Positions 27,199 through 35,325 of a stretch of 64,000 nucleotides of DNA are shown here, piece after piece. Made by a program: the position numbers and the translations under genes. Position 1 is the stretch's first letter. Each line of letters begins with the position of its first letter. This DNA comes from Flavobacterium jumunjinense (lineage in GTDB: Bacteria > Bacteroidota > Bacteroidia > Flavobacteriales > Flavobacteriaceae): NCBI RefSeq assembly GCF_021650975.2, contig NZ_CP091285.1, forward strand, positions 3,968,001 through 4,032,000. The letters run 5' to 3'. Under the pieces are notes generated by a model, which was given only the letters and a program-made list of their open reading frames with translations, ran no database searches and was not told the origin of the DNA.

Positions 27199-28380
27199 CT
27201 ATCTCCTAAACTTATTGTTAGTAATAATACTTTTTAATTTAGCTTTAAGATCTTCACCAGTATCAAAAATCATTTGCTCATTATTTGGAAAAGGAACAGC
27301 TCTTCTTTCAAAAAATTGATAATAATCGGATTCACAAGCTCTCTTATCTCCATTGTAATTTGCATAAATATAATCGAAAACGAATTCGCTACTTATTGGA
27401 AAAGTATCAATTAATTGATTGTTTCTAAAATCAATATAATCAACCTTTGCTGTTACTTGACACGATTTGAATTGTGTAAATTCATAAATACTCACAGAGA
27501 TTGTTTTAAAATTATCGATCTTAATTGCATTTCCAAGACTATCTTTCACTACATTTCCATTAGTGTCTAAAAGTGTTTTTGTACCGTCTTTTAATTGTTT
27601 TTCCTTTATGAATTGTTTCTCACGAACTTGTTCTGGTGAAATAACAATATCTCTAAAATTTACAATCATTCCATAATCGTATTTGATAGTCTTCTGACGA
27701 TTGTTGTGATAAACTGTCCATTTATCGTTAATTCCATACGTACTAAAATCTAACATGTCGTCTTGTAAACGAGCAGGAATAACCATATTTGTTTCATTTT
27801 TTGTATAAACATGAACAAAATCGGTTCCTTTTAATTGTGCTTCATCCATTAAAGAACGAACATCTTTATAATTTGGATTCAACTGGTCTAAATAGGTTAA
27901 ATCATCAAATGCTTGTCGAAAATCTATTTTATTTTTAGATGCCATCAATTTCTTAGCATTACTATATAAATAATCCGACAGTTTTGTTTTACTACTTATA
28001 ATTTCATCAGAATAATCATCCATTGGAAAAATAGCATCTCTACCTTCTTTCAATAATGGCAAAGGCAATAAAGGCCTAATTCGTTCTTGACGATTTCTTA
28101 ATTGATTATACAAAGCATAAATACGTTCATAATTCGATGGTCTGTTCTCCTTAATCAATAAATTTAGAGAAGATTCATCTCTTGCTTTTGCTTTTGCAAA
28201 CGATTCTTCTAATAAATAAACATAGTCTTGTTTTCCTTTAGAAGTTTTGTTAGTACGTAATGCATCTATTGCTTTTTCAATAGCTCCATCATAATTTCCA
28301 TTACTAAGCATTGATTGTGTTTGTTTTACTCCGCAACTAACAACTATAAGTGATAAAATAATTAAAGTAATTTTTTTCAT
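27199..28380 (-). CDS. flavobacterial lipoprotein of unknown function
   Basis: 393 residues. Lipoprotein signal MKKITLIILSLIVVSCGVKQTQ (Cys16). An N-terminal helical part follows with TPR-like pairs (NGNYDGAIEKAIDALRTN, DLTYLDQLNPNYKDVRSLMDEAQLKG). A beta-rich C-terminal part runs from about residue 180 (GTDFVHVYTKNETNMVIPARLQDDML, TISVSIYEFTQFKSCQVTAKVDYIDFRNNQLIDTFPISSEFVFDY). I do not recognise a named family. It has its own promoter at 28397-28404. Confidence 0.75.
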   Translation of the reverse strand: MKKITLIILSLIVVSCGVKQTQSMLSNGNYDGAIEKAIDALRTNKTSKGKQDYVYLLEESFAKAKARDESSLNLLIKENRPSNYERIYALYNQLRNRQERIRPLLPLPLLKEGRDAIFPMDDYSDEIISSKTKLSDYLYSNAKKLMASKNKIDFRQAFDDLTYLDQLNPNYKDVRSLMDEAQLKGTDFVHVYTKNETNMVIPARLQDDMLDFSTYGINDKWTVYHNNRQKTIKYDYGMIVNFRDIVISPEQVREKQFIKEKQLKDGTKTLLDTNGNVVKDSLGNAIKIDNFKTISVSIYEFTQFKSCQVTAKVDYIDFRNNQLIDTFPISSEFVFDYIYANYNGDKRACESDYYQFFERRAVPFPNNEQMIFDTGEDLKAKLKSIITNNKFRR

Positions 28381-28396
28381 AAATAAATCATTTTGA

Positions 28397-28404
28397 CAAA
28401 GATA
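28397..28404 (-). promoter_or_regulatory. -7 element of the lipoprotein gene
   Basis: TATCTTTG on the minus strand, exact match, 17 bases before the ATG. Confidence 0.6.
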
Positions 28405-28536
28405 CTATTTTTTAAAAGCAAGAAACTGCATTGCTATATCTTTTTGTTTTTTTTAGTTTTAGACAAAAAGGATGCCAAAACCATGATTGATAAGTAATAA
28501 AAATAGTTGAAGTATTCTAAATGGCATATATTTTGA

Positions 28537-28584
28537 TATAGTATCATACAAAAAAATCACTCTAATTATAGTATCATGCAAAAA
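28537..28584 (+). repeat. 18-bp direct repeat over the start of the Cys-motif gene
   Basis: TATAGTATCATACAAAAA (28537-28554) recurs as TATAGTATCATGCAAAAA (28567-28584), 30 bases apart with one mismatch. The second copy contains the start codon (28576). Duplication or a regulatory site. Confidence 0.55.
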
Positions 28585-29136
28585 CTAAATCTATCTGTAC
28601 CGAAACCTTGTCATGAGAACTGGAATGAAATGCTTTCCGAAGAGAAAGGTAGATTTTGCCAATCATGTTCTAAAACTGTACTCGATTTTACAGGTAAAAG
28701 TAATGATGAGATTATCGCACTTTTCGAAAACAATAAAACAGAAAAAGTTTGTGGCCGTTTTAGAAAGGATCAATTAGAAAGTATTAAAATTGAGATTCCA
28801 GAAGTTCTTTTATTTAGTCAAACTTCGTTTAGAAAATCATTTTTATTAGCCCTATTTGTCGTGATGGGAACAACACTTTTCAGTTGTAAAGATTTCAATA
28901 ATAATGTACATACTTTAGGAGAAGTAGTTGTTATTGAAGATAGTATTTCTAACAATATTGATACTATCTATAATAAGAAAATCGTAGCAGATAGTGCAAT
29001 TAAAAAGTGTAAAACGATTAAGAATGAAAAATTAAGTATTCCACCTCCTCCAGAAATACCAGAATTGATAGAAGAGCCTGAAATCATGGGAGAAATTATT
29101 ATGGGAATTCCTATTATGCCAGTAAATGAAGATTAA
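28576..29136 (+). CDS. membrane protein with N-terminal Cys-motif domain
   Basis: 186 residues. The N-terminal 65 residues carry a Bacteroidota motif seen in front of many unrelated regions: PKPCHENWNEMLSEEKGRFCQSCSKTVLDFTGKS...KVCGRFRKDQL, with Cys at 12, 28, 31 and near 59, probably a metal site. A single transmembrane segment follows (SFLLALFVVMGTTLFSC, about 94-110), then a Pro-rich tail (IPPPPEIPELIEEPEIMGEIIMGIPIMPVNED). The N-terminus is likely cytoplasmic and the tail periplasmic. Function unknown. Confidence 0.75.
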   Translation: MQKLNLSVPKPCHENWNEMLSEEKGRFCQSCSKTVLDFTGKSNDEIIALFENNKTEKVCGRFRKDQLESIKIEIPEVLLFSQTSFRKSFLLALFVVMGTTLFSCKDFNNNVHTLGEVVVIEDSISNNIDTIYNKKIVADSAIKKCKTIKNEKLSIPPPPEIPELIEEPEIMGEIIMGIPIMPVNED

Positions 29137-29365
29137 ACTAAAAAATACCTACAAAATAGCATTCTCAATTATCGGGCAGTTTGATACATTATACAACTAT
29201 AATTACTTCTATTTCATTCAATGCATTCAATCTAACTAAACATAAACAAAGAAAATTACATGTATAAAAAAGTGTAAAACAATTTGAAACACGGCCTTTT
29301 TTCAAAACTAATTCTACTTATACAAAAATCAATTCTTTAAGAAGGTATTTTGTATTTATAAATGC

Positions 29366-29373
29366 TATTTTTG
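29366..29373 (+). promoter_or_regulatory. -7 element of dxs
   Basis: TATTTTTG, exact match, 13 bases before ATG 29386. It excludes the upstream in-frame ATG at 29362. Confidence 0.6.
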
Positions 29374-29385
29374 CATTTTAATATT

Positions 29386-31164
29386 ATGTCAGACACACTT
29401 TTAAATACAATTAATAATCCCATAGATTTAAGAACACTATCTGAAAATCAATTGCCTCAGCTTGCACAAGAACTGAGAAGTTTTATAATTGATATTATTT
29501 CTCGAAAAGGAGGTCATCTTGGAGCTAGCCTTGGTGTTGTTGAACTTACAGTTGCGTTGCATTATGTTTTTAACACACCCGAAGATCAATTAGTTTGGGA
29601 TGTTGGACATCAAGCATATGTTCATAAAATTTTAACAGAGAGAAAAGAAGTTTTTCATACCAACAGAGAGTTAAACGGAATTTCTGGGTTTCCAAAAAGA
29701 AGTGAAAGTATCTATGATACTTTCGGTGTTGGCCATTCCTCTACTTCCATTTCTGCAGCATTAGGAATGGCAATGGCTTCTTTATTAAAAGGAGAAATAG
29801 AAAAACAACATATAGCCTTAATTGGAGATGCATCTATTGCTAGTGGAATGGCTTTTGAAGGTTTAAATCATGCAGGTGTTACCGATGCTAATTTATTAGT
29901 TATTTTAAATGATAACGCCATTGGAATCGACCCAAGTATTGGTGCTTTAAAAGATTATTTAACTGCCGTTAAAGAAGGAAAAAACCCAAGACAAAACAAT
30001 ATTATTAAATCACTCAATTTTGATTATTCTGGCCCAATTGATGGTCATGATTTACCTAAATTAATAGCTGAATTAAAGCGATTAAAAAAAATAAAAGGCC
30101 CCAAATTTCTACACGTAACGACAACAAAAGGAAAAGGGCTTCAACTTGCTGAAGAAGATCAAGTAAGATATCATGCTCCAGGTAAATTCGAGGCAAAAAC
30201 AGGAAAAATATATCCTAAAAATGAAGACGGTTTACCTCCAAAATTTCAAGATGTTTTTGGACATACATTAGTTGAACTTGCTAAACAAAACGAAAAAATA
30301 ATTGGAATTACTCCTGCTATGCCTACTGGTAGTTCTATGAAGTATATGATGGATGCTTTTCCAAAAAGGGCTTTTGATGTTGGTATTGCAGAACAACACG
30401 CTGTAACTCTTGCAGCAGGAATGGCAACACAAGGAATGGTCGTTTTCTGTAATGTTTATTCTACCTTTCTTCAACGCGCCTATGACCAAGTTATACACGA
30501 TGTTGCCCTACAAAAACTACCTGTAATATTTTGTTTAGATAGGGCTGGGTTAGTTGGTGAAGATGGTGCTACACATCATGGTGCTTTTGATATTGCCTAT
30601 CTTAACTGTATTCCCGATTTAATTATAATGGCTCCAAAAGATGAAATGGAGTTACGAAACTGTATGTATACCGCTCAATTAGGTTTAGAAAAACCGATTG
30701 CTATACGCTACCCTAGAGGAAGAGGAGAAACTAAAGATTGGCAAAAGCCATTTGAGAAAATAGAAATTGGTAAAGCAAAAAAATTAAAAAGCGGTACTAA
30801 AATAGCTGTTTTATCCACAGGAATAATGGCAACTAATGTTGAAAAAGCAATTGCAAATTGTTCAAACTCTGAAAAGGTTGCTCATTATCATTTTCCATTC
30901 ATAAAACCGATCGATGAGAACACATTATTAGAAATAAGTAATACTTATGAGCACATAATAACAATTGAAGATGGAGTGATAATAGGTGGATTTGGTTCTA
31001 GTGTAAACAAATACATCATCGATAAAAAAAGCCCACTAAGTATACTAAATCTAGGTATTCCAGATGATTTTATTGAGCACGGAAGTGTTGAAGAATTACA
31101 ACAAATATGCAAAATCGACGTTAAAAACATTATTAATCAATTAAATATTTTACTTCAATTATGA
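29386..31164 (+). CDS. dxs: 1-deoxy-D-xylulose-5-phosphate synthase
   Basis: 592 residues from MSDTLLNTINNPIDLRTL. A thiamine-diphosphate enzyme condensing pyruvate and glyceraldehyde 3-phosphate, the first step of the MEP isoprenoid pathway. N-terminal domain with KGGHLGASLGVVELTVALHYVF and WDVGHQAYVHKILT. The ThDP motif reads GDASIASGMAFEGLNHAG...NDN, with Ala in place of the usual third Gly (GDG), as I recall for Bacteroidota homologues. Pyr domain FDVGIAEQHAVTLAAGMATQG, then HHGAFDIAYL and a transketolase C-domain. It overlaps the DUF3078 gene by four bases (ATGA). Confidence 0.95.
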   Translation: MSDTLLNTINNPIDLRTLSENQLPQLAQELRSFIIDIISRKGGHLGASLGVVELTVALHYVFNTPEDQLVWDVGHQAYVHKILTERKEVFHTNRELNGISGFPKRSESIYDTFGVGHSSTSISAALGMAMASLLKGEIEKQHIALIGDASIASGMAFEGLNHAGVTDANLLVILNDNAIGIDPSIGALKDYLTAVKEGKNPRQNNIIKSLNFDYSGPIDGHDLPKLIAELKRLKKIKGPKFLHVTTTKGKGLQLAEEDQVRYHAPGKFEAKTGKIYPKNEDGLPPKFQDVFGHTLVELAKQNEKIIGITPAMPTGSSMKYMMDAFPKRAFDVGIAEQHAVTLAAGMATQGMVVFCNVYSTFLQRAYDQVIHDVALQKLPVIFCLDRAGLVGEDGATHHGAFDIAYLNCIPDLIIMAPKDEMELRNCMYTAQLGLEKPIAIRYPRGRGETKDWQKPFEKIEIGKAKKLKSGTKIAVLSTGIMATNVEKAIANCSNSEKVAHYHFPFIKPIDENTLLEISNTYEHIITIEDGVIIGGFGSSVNKYIIDKKSPLSILNLGIPDDFIEHGSVEELQQICKIDVKNIINQLNILLQL

Positions 31165-32105
31165 AAAAGACCTACCTACTAGGGTTTTTATTATTTATTG
31201 TTCAATACAATTTTAGTCAAATCGTGAGAACAAAATTACCCGATACAATTTCATACTGGTCAAAATCAAATAAAGTTGGTTTAGATATTTCTCAAATCAC
31301 CTTCGTGAACTGGAATGCTGGAGGAAACACTTCTATCTCAGGTTTAGCAAAAGGTAATTTTGTTAGAGAATATTCTAAAAAACATTTAAACTGGAAAAAT
31401 GAATTAATAATTCGTTATGGTATTAATAAGCAAGAAGGTCAAGAAGTTAGAAAAACTGACGATCAACTACAAATAAACTCAACGTTTGGTTTTAAAAGAG
31501 ATACAATTTCTAACTTGTTCTATAGTGGAAAACTAAATTTCAATACACAATTCGCAAATGGTTATTCCTACCCTAATACAGAAAACCCAATATCAAAACC
31601 TTTTGCACCAGCCTATTTTTTCTTAGGTATTGGTGGAGAATATTCTAGAAAGGATCTAAATTTAAATGTCTACTTGTCTCCCTTAACACAAAAAACTACA
31701 ATAGTTTTAGATCGAAAATTATCTAATGAAGGAGCTTTTGGTGTTGATCCTGCAATTATAGATCCAACAACTGGAGAAGTACTACAAAATGGAGCGAGAT
31801 CAAGAACAGAAGTAGGTATATTAATAACAAACCAATGGGAAAAAGAAGTTTTCAAGAATATTAATTTAGAACATCGAATTAGCTTATATACTGATTATTT
31901 AAATAATTTTGGAAATGTCGATATCGATTGGCAACTTCAATTGAACATGACTATTAATGAATATGTGAGAGCTAATATTGGTACTCATATTATTTATGAT
32001 GATGATATAAAAGCTAAAGAAGAAAGAGACGGACAACAAATAATTGTTGGTCCAAAACTTCAATTGAAGCAACTTTTGGGTGTTGGATTGGTGTATACTT
32101 TCTAA
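31161..32105 (+). CDS. DUF3078 secreted/outer membrane beta-barrel-like protein
   Basis: 314 residues. Signal peptide MKKTYLLGFLLFIVQYNFSQ, then alternating beta strands with the DUF3078 signature SQITFVNWNAGGNTSISGLAKGNFVREY and NELIIRYGINKQEGQEVRKTDDQLQINSTFGFK, ending in the outer membrane-type aromatic terminus LLGVGLVYTF. Its start overlaps the dxs stop (ATGA), an arrangement I recall in related genomes. A link to isoprenoid metabolism is not evident from the sequence. Confidence 0.85.
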   Translation: MKKTYLLGFLLFIVQYNFSQIVRTKLPDTISYWSKSNKVGLDISQITFVNWNAGGNTSISGLAKGNFVREYSKKHLNWKNELIIRYGINKQEGQEVRKTDDQLQINSTFGFKRDTISNLFYSGKLNFNTQFANGYSYPNTENPISKPFAPAYFFLGIGGEYSRKDLNLNVYLSPLTQKTTIVLDRKLSNEGAFGVDPAIIDPTTGEVLQNGARSRTEVGILITNQWEKEVFKNINLEHRISLYTDYLNNFGNVDIDWQLQLNMTINEYVRANIGTHIIYDDDIKAKEERDGQQIIVGPKLQLKQLLGVGLVYTF

Positions 32106-32159
32106 AAAAAATAGAACTAATACATAAATAGAATTCAAAATAGTTACTAATTACATTTT

Positions 32160-32171
32160 AATACTCGTATT
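32160..32171. promoter_or_regulatory. umuCD operator 1 (AATAC-N2-GTATT)
   Basis: AATACTCGTATT is a dyad with 5-bp arms. The same palindrome occurs at 32234-32245 with the complementary centre, so together with flanking TTA/TAA they form a 14-bp inverted repeat 74 bases apart centre to centre. Confidence 0.6.
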
Positions 32172-32233
32172 TTATAGTGAAGTTTTTAAGAGCCCTATAA
32201 AAGGTCAAAAACAATTGAAATTTCATACAATAT

Positions 32234-32245
32234 AATACGAGTATT
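32234..32245. promoter_or_regulatory. umuCD operator 2 (AATAC-N2-GTATT)
   Basis: AATACGAGTATT, extended to TAATAC-GA-GTATTA, 66 bases before the umuC start. Palindromic operators upstream of an error-prone polymerase operon are what an SOS-type repressor site would look like. Confidence 0.6.
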
Positions 32246-32310
32246 AATTTTTTATTAACATTAACTTTTGATTACTTCATTTTGTACTAGATATAGGCTA
32301 ATTTTACAAA

Positions 32311-33567
32311 ATGTATGCTTTAATCGACTGTAATAACTTCTACGCTTCGTGCGAACGTGTCTTCCAACCTCAATATAATGGAAAACCAATTGTTGTACTT
32401 TCAAACAACGATGGTTGTGTTATTTCACGTAGTGATGAAGCAAAAAAACTTGGAATTCCAATGGGTGCTCCAGAGTTTAAATGTCGTGAATTATTAAAAC
32501 AACACAATGCAATTGTATTCTCTTCCAATTATCCATTATACGGAGATCTTAGCGAAAGAGTAATGAAAATTCTAGAATACTATTGTCCTTCTATAGAAGT
32601 ATATAGTATTGATGAAGCTTTTTTAAATTTTAATGGAATGCAAATAGACAACTTTAACGACTATGGTATTCAAATAAAAGAAAGAGTTCAAAAATGGATA
32701 AGCATACCAACATCTATAGGTTTTGCTCCAAGTAAAGCACTCGCTAAAGTAGCAAACAAAATTGCCAGAAAATTTCCTGAACATACAAAAGGTGTTTATG
32801 TTATTGATACCGATGAAAAAAGAATTAAAGCTTTAAAATGGACTAAAGTAGAAGATATTTGGGGAATTGGCTTTCGATTGAGTAAAAAAATGAAGGCAAG
32901 AAATATACTAACTGCCTTAGATTTTGTTCAAGCCTATAATGAAGCTTTTATAAAAAAAGAGATGGGCATTACTGGTTTACGACTAAAGTATGAACTCGAA
33001 GGAAAATCTGTAATCGATATTGACGAACCAAAAAACAAGAAAAGTATTGCTATTACACGTAGTTTTAAGCAAGACATCACCGATATTTTAGAGTTGAAAG
33101 AACGTATTTCTACATTTGCAATGGTTTGTGGAGAAAAACTTCGAAAACAAAAGTCCTGTTGCTATAATATTATTGTTTACCTAAGAAAAGACAAATACCA
33201 AGATTCGCAATATAATTTCTACAAAATGGAAACGCTTCCATTTGCTACAAATTCTGGAATAACAATAAGTAATACTGCTATTAAAATGCTAAATGAAATC
33301 TATCAAAAAGGAAGCATCTATAAAAAAGCAGGAGTTATTGTTACTCAAATTATTCCCGAAGACAAAAAACAATTTCATTTGTTTGAAGAAGAAAATCCAA
33401 AACATCAACTTCTAATGAAAATAATGGACGATTTTCAGAAAAAAACAGGAGAGCGAAAAATAAAATTAGCTAATCAAAACTTAAAAGCCACATGGATAAT
33501 GAAACAAAATCATTTATCTAAAAAATATACTACCGATATTAATGAAATATTATGTGTTAAATGTTAA
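32311..33567 (+). CDS. umuC: Y-family DNA polymerase V catalytic subunit UmuC
   Basis: 418 residues, UmuC length. Translesion polymerase. MYALIDCNNFYASCERVFQPQYNGKPIVVLSNNDGCVISRSDEAK is the palm/fingers start with the first catalytic Asp (Asp6). VYSIDEAFLNF holds the Asp-Glu pair. IPTSIGFAPSKALAKVANKIARK is the HhH/thumb entry, then the little finger domain. The C-terminal DUF4113-like extension (NQNLKATWIMKQNHLSKKYTTDINEIL) is present. Overlaps umuD by seven bases, in the order umuC-umuD rather than the E. coli umuD-umuC. Confidence 0.95.
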   Translation: MYALIDCNNFYASCERVFQPQYNGKPIVVLSNNDGCVISRSDEAKKLGIPMGAPEFKCRELLKQHNAIVFSSNYPLYGDLSERVMKILEYYCPSIEVYSIDEAFLNFNGMQIDNFNDYGIQIKERVQKWISIPTSIGFAPSKALAKVANKIARKFPEHTKGVYVIDTDEKRIKALKWTKVEDIWGIGFRLSKKMKARNILTALDFVQAYNEAFIKKEMGITGLRLKYELEGKSVIDIDEPKNKKSIAITRSFKQDITDILELKERISTFAMVCGEKLRKQKSCCYNIIVYLRKDKYQDSQYNFYKMETLPFATNSGITISNTAIKMLNEIYQKGSIYKKAGVIVTQIIPEDKKQFHLFEEENPKHQLLMKIMDDFQKKTGERKIKLANQNLKATWIMKQNHLSKKYTTDINEILCVKC

Positions 33568-34004
33568 ATAAAAAATTACAATTCCTACTACCCGATTTTG
33601 AAAATAGTACCGAGCTACCTTTCATTTCTGAAGGAATAAAAGCGGGATTTCCTTCTCCTGCTGCCGATTTTGAGGGAACAAGAATTAGCCTCGATTCAAT
33701 CCTAGTTAAAAATAAAGAAGCCACTTTCTACGCGAAAGCAAGTGGAGATTCTATGATTGGAGCTGGAATAGATAATGATGACATTCTGGTTATAGATCGA
33801 AGTTTAGAGCCTACAGATGGTAAAATTGCAATTTGTTTTATTGATGGAGAATTTACCGTAAAGAGAATAAAATTTACAGATAAGAAACTCTTTTTGCAAC
33901 CAGAAAATGATGGATATCAACCTATAGAAATAAAAGAAGAAAACGATTTTATGATATGGGGCATTGTCACTTTCGTAATAAAAAAATTAAGCACTTTAAA
34001 ATAG
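33561..34004 (+). CDS. umuD: UmuD-type S24 auto-peptidase subunit
   Basis: 147 residues. The S24/LexA-type peptidase domain has the nucleophile Ser in AKASGDSMIGAGI (about residue 63) and the general base Lys in GEFTVKRIKF (about 100). The self-cleavage site is the Ala-Gly in GIKAGFPSP (about 28-29). There is no helix-turn-helix, so this protein cannot be the repressor of its own operon. RecA-stimulated cleavage would generate the active UmuD' for polymerase V. Translationally coupled to umuC by a seven-base overlap. Confidence 0.95.
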   Translation: MLNKKLQFLLPDFENSTELPFISEGIKAGFPSPAADFEGTRISLDSILVKNKEATFYAKASGDSMIGAGIDNDDILVIDRSLEPTDGKIAICFIDGEFTVKRIKFTDKKLFLQPENDGYQPIEIKEENDFMIWGIVTFVIKKLSTLK

Positions 34005-34216
34005 ATAAAACAAAAAAACAGGTAAAAATACCTATAAATAAAAGTTCAATTATATATAAGTTTGTCACGAAAATAAAAAGTAATACAAATCACAATTCCC
34101 TAATTGATAGTTCCGACAAACTACTTCACAAACAAAAGCAAATAGGCAAAAAGCTTAAGGGAATTGTCGATTTGTATAACCTACTTCAAAAAAAAACAGT
34201 AAGTTTGAAATAAAAT
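34005..34216 (+). other. umuD-methyltransferase intergenic segment with interleaved inverted repeats
   Basis: Two perfect inverted repeats interleave: AGTTTGTC (34059-34066)/GACAAACT (34115-34122) and ACAATTCCCT (34092-34101)/AGGGAATTGT (34158-34167), a pseudoknot topology. A Lys-rich open frame (33956-34213, starting inside umuD in another frame) covers the same segment and stops three bases before the next gene. I cannot decide whether it is translated. Confidence 0.35.
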
Positions 34217-35227
34217 ATGTCGCACAAAGCAATCCTTCAAAATATAGGTTCTATTTTTAAAAAAGAAGAAAATGATTTTCTAGAGCTAACACAAACAATT
34301 AATAATTATAAAGAAATTACCTATAGTTTATCCGATATAAACCTTGAAAATGAAGCAAATAGAGCTGATATTCATTTTAACAATGGAAAAGCACTAGGAA
34401 CAGCTTGGGCAGCAATGTGCATTGACGATATTATTAGAACCAAAATTTTCGTTAAAAGTGTTTTCAATGCAATCGAAACATTAAAAGAAAAAAAATCGAG
34501 ACCAATACATATACTTTATGCTGGAACTGGACCATTTGCAACATTATTATTACCCATATTTGCAACCTATTCCCCTAAAGAGGTTAAAGCAACTCTTTTA
34601 GAAATTAACCAAGAAAGTTTTGATAGCGTAAAACAAGTGATTAGTAAATTAGGTTTCGAAGGACATATTGTTTCCTATGAAAATGAAGATGCAACTACGT
34701 TTACAATTGATAAAGCGATACCTGTTGATATTATTCTAAGCGAAACATTACAATGTGGTTTAGTGAAAGAACAACAAGTTCCAATTACACTCAATTTATT
34801 AAATCAAGTACCAAAAAACACAATTTTAATTCCGGAAATGCTTGCTCTAGATGTTTGCTTACTAAATTTGAAAGCTTACGAAAACAGAACAGAAACTACA
34901 CCAGAAACTGATTATTGTATTGTTTTAGACCGATTAATTGAAATTAATAATACCAGTAATATTGAATTTCAACTAGATAATACTACTACAGAAACAAAAA
35001 TATTATCTGAAAAAGAAATCACTGTTCTTCCGAAAGAAGCAACACAATTTGAAACCCTCGTACTAATTACAAGAATGACTATTTTTGGAGACAATAAAAT
35101 TAAAATTAACGAAAGTGGTTTAACCGTTCCAATTATAATTCAAGTATTTAACAACCAAACAACAGAAAAAAAGTTTAAAATATCCTATAAAATTGATAGT
35201 GAGCCTGGTTATGTAATACATTGGTAA
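34217..35227 (+). CDS. class I SAM-dependent methyltransferase-like protein (PRMT-like fold)
   Basis: 336 residues, cytoplasmic. The central Rossmann part has motif I ILYAGTGPFATLLLPIFA (about 98-116), an acidic strand end in VKATLLEIN (motif II), a DATTF segment and IILSETLQCGLVKEQQVPI, which sits where protein arginine methyltransferases have their SE..G double-E region. The C-terminal third is beta-rich (FETLVLITRMTIFGDNKIKI...), as in PRMTs. Substrate unknown. It follows umuCD in the same direction. Confidence 0.6.
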   Translation: MSHKAILQNIGSIFKKEENDFLELTQTINNYKEITYSLSDINLENEANRADIHFNNGKALGTAWAAMCIDDIIRTKIFVKSVFNAIETLKEKKSRPIHILYAGTGPFATLLLPIFATYSPKEVKATLLEINQESFDSVKQVISKLGFEGHIVSYENEDATTFTIDKAIPVDIILSETLQCGLVKEQQVPITLNLLNQVPKNTILIPEMLALDVCLLNLKAYENRTETTPETDYCIVLDRLIEINNTSNIEFQLDNTTTETKILSEKEITVLPKEATQFETLVLITRMTIFGDNKIKINESGLTVPIIIQVFNNQTTEKKFKISYKIDSEPGYVIHW

Positions 35228-35294
35228 ATAAAATAGATTTATAAATTTCAGACCTTGTGTTTTATAACTAACATTCTAATCATTCCAAAAGTTC

Positions 35295-35325
35295 TTTCTT
35301 TGTTTATCATAAAAAAACAAAGAAA
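35295..35325. promoter_or_regulatory. 11-bp inverted repeat abutting the peroxiredoxin-like start codon
   Basis: TTTCTTTGTTT (35295-35305) and AAACAAAGAAA (35315-35325) are perfect complements with a nine-base loop, ending at the base before ATG 35326. The left arm contains TTTCTTTG, one mismatch from TAnnTTTG. Confidence 0.5.

Noticed and set aside
33956..34213. 85-codon Lys-rich open frame overlapping umuD
   Set aside because: The first codons are a shadow of umuD and the rest has no recognisable domain; the same bases hold inverted repeats. Left undecided rather than called a gene.
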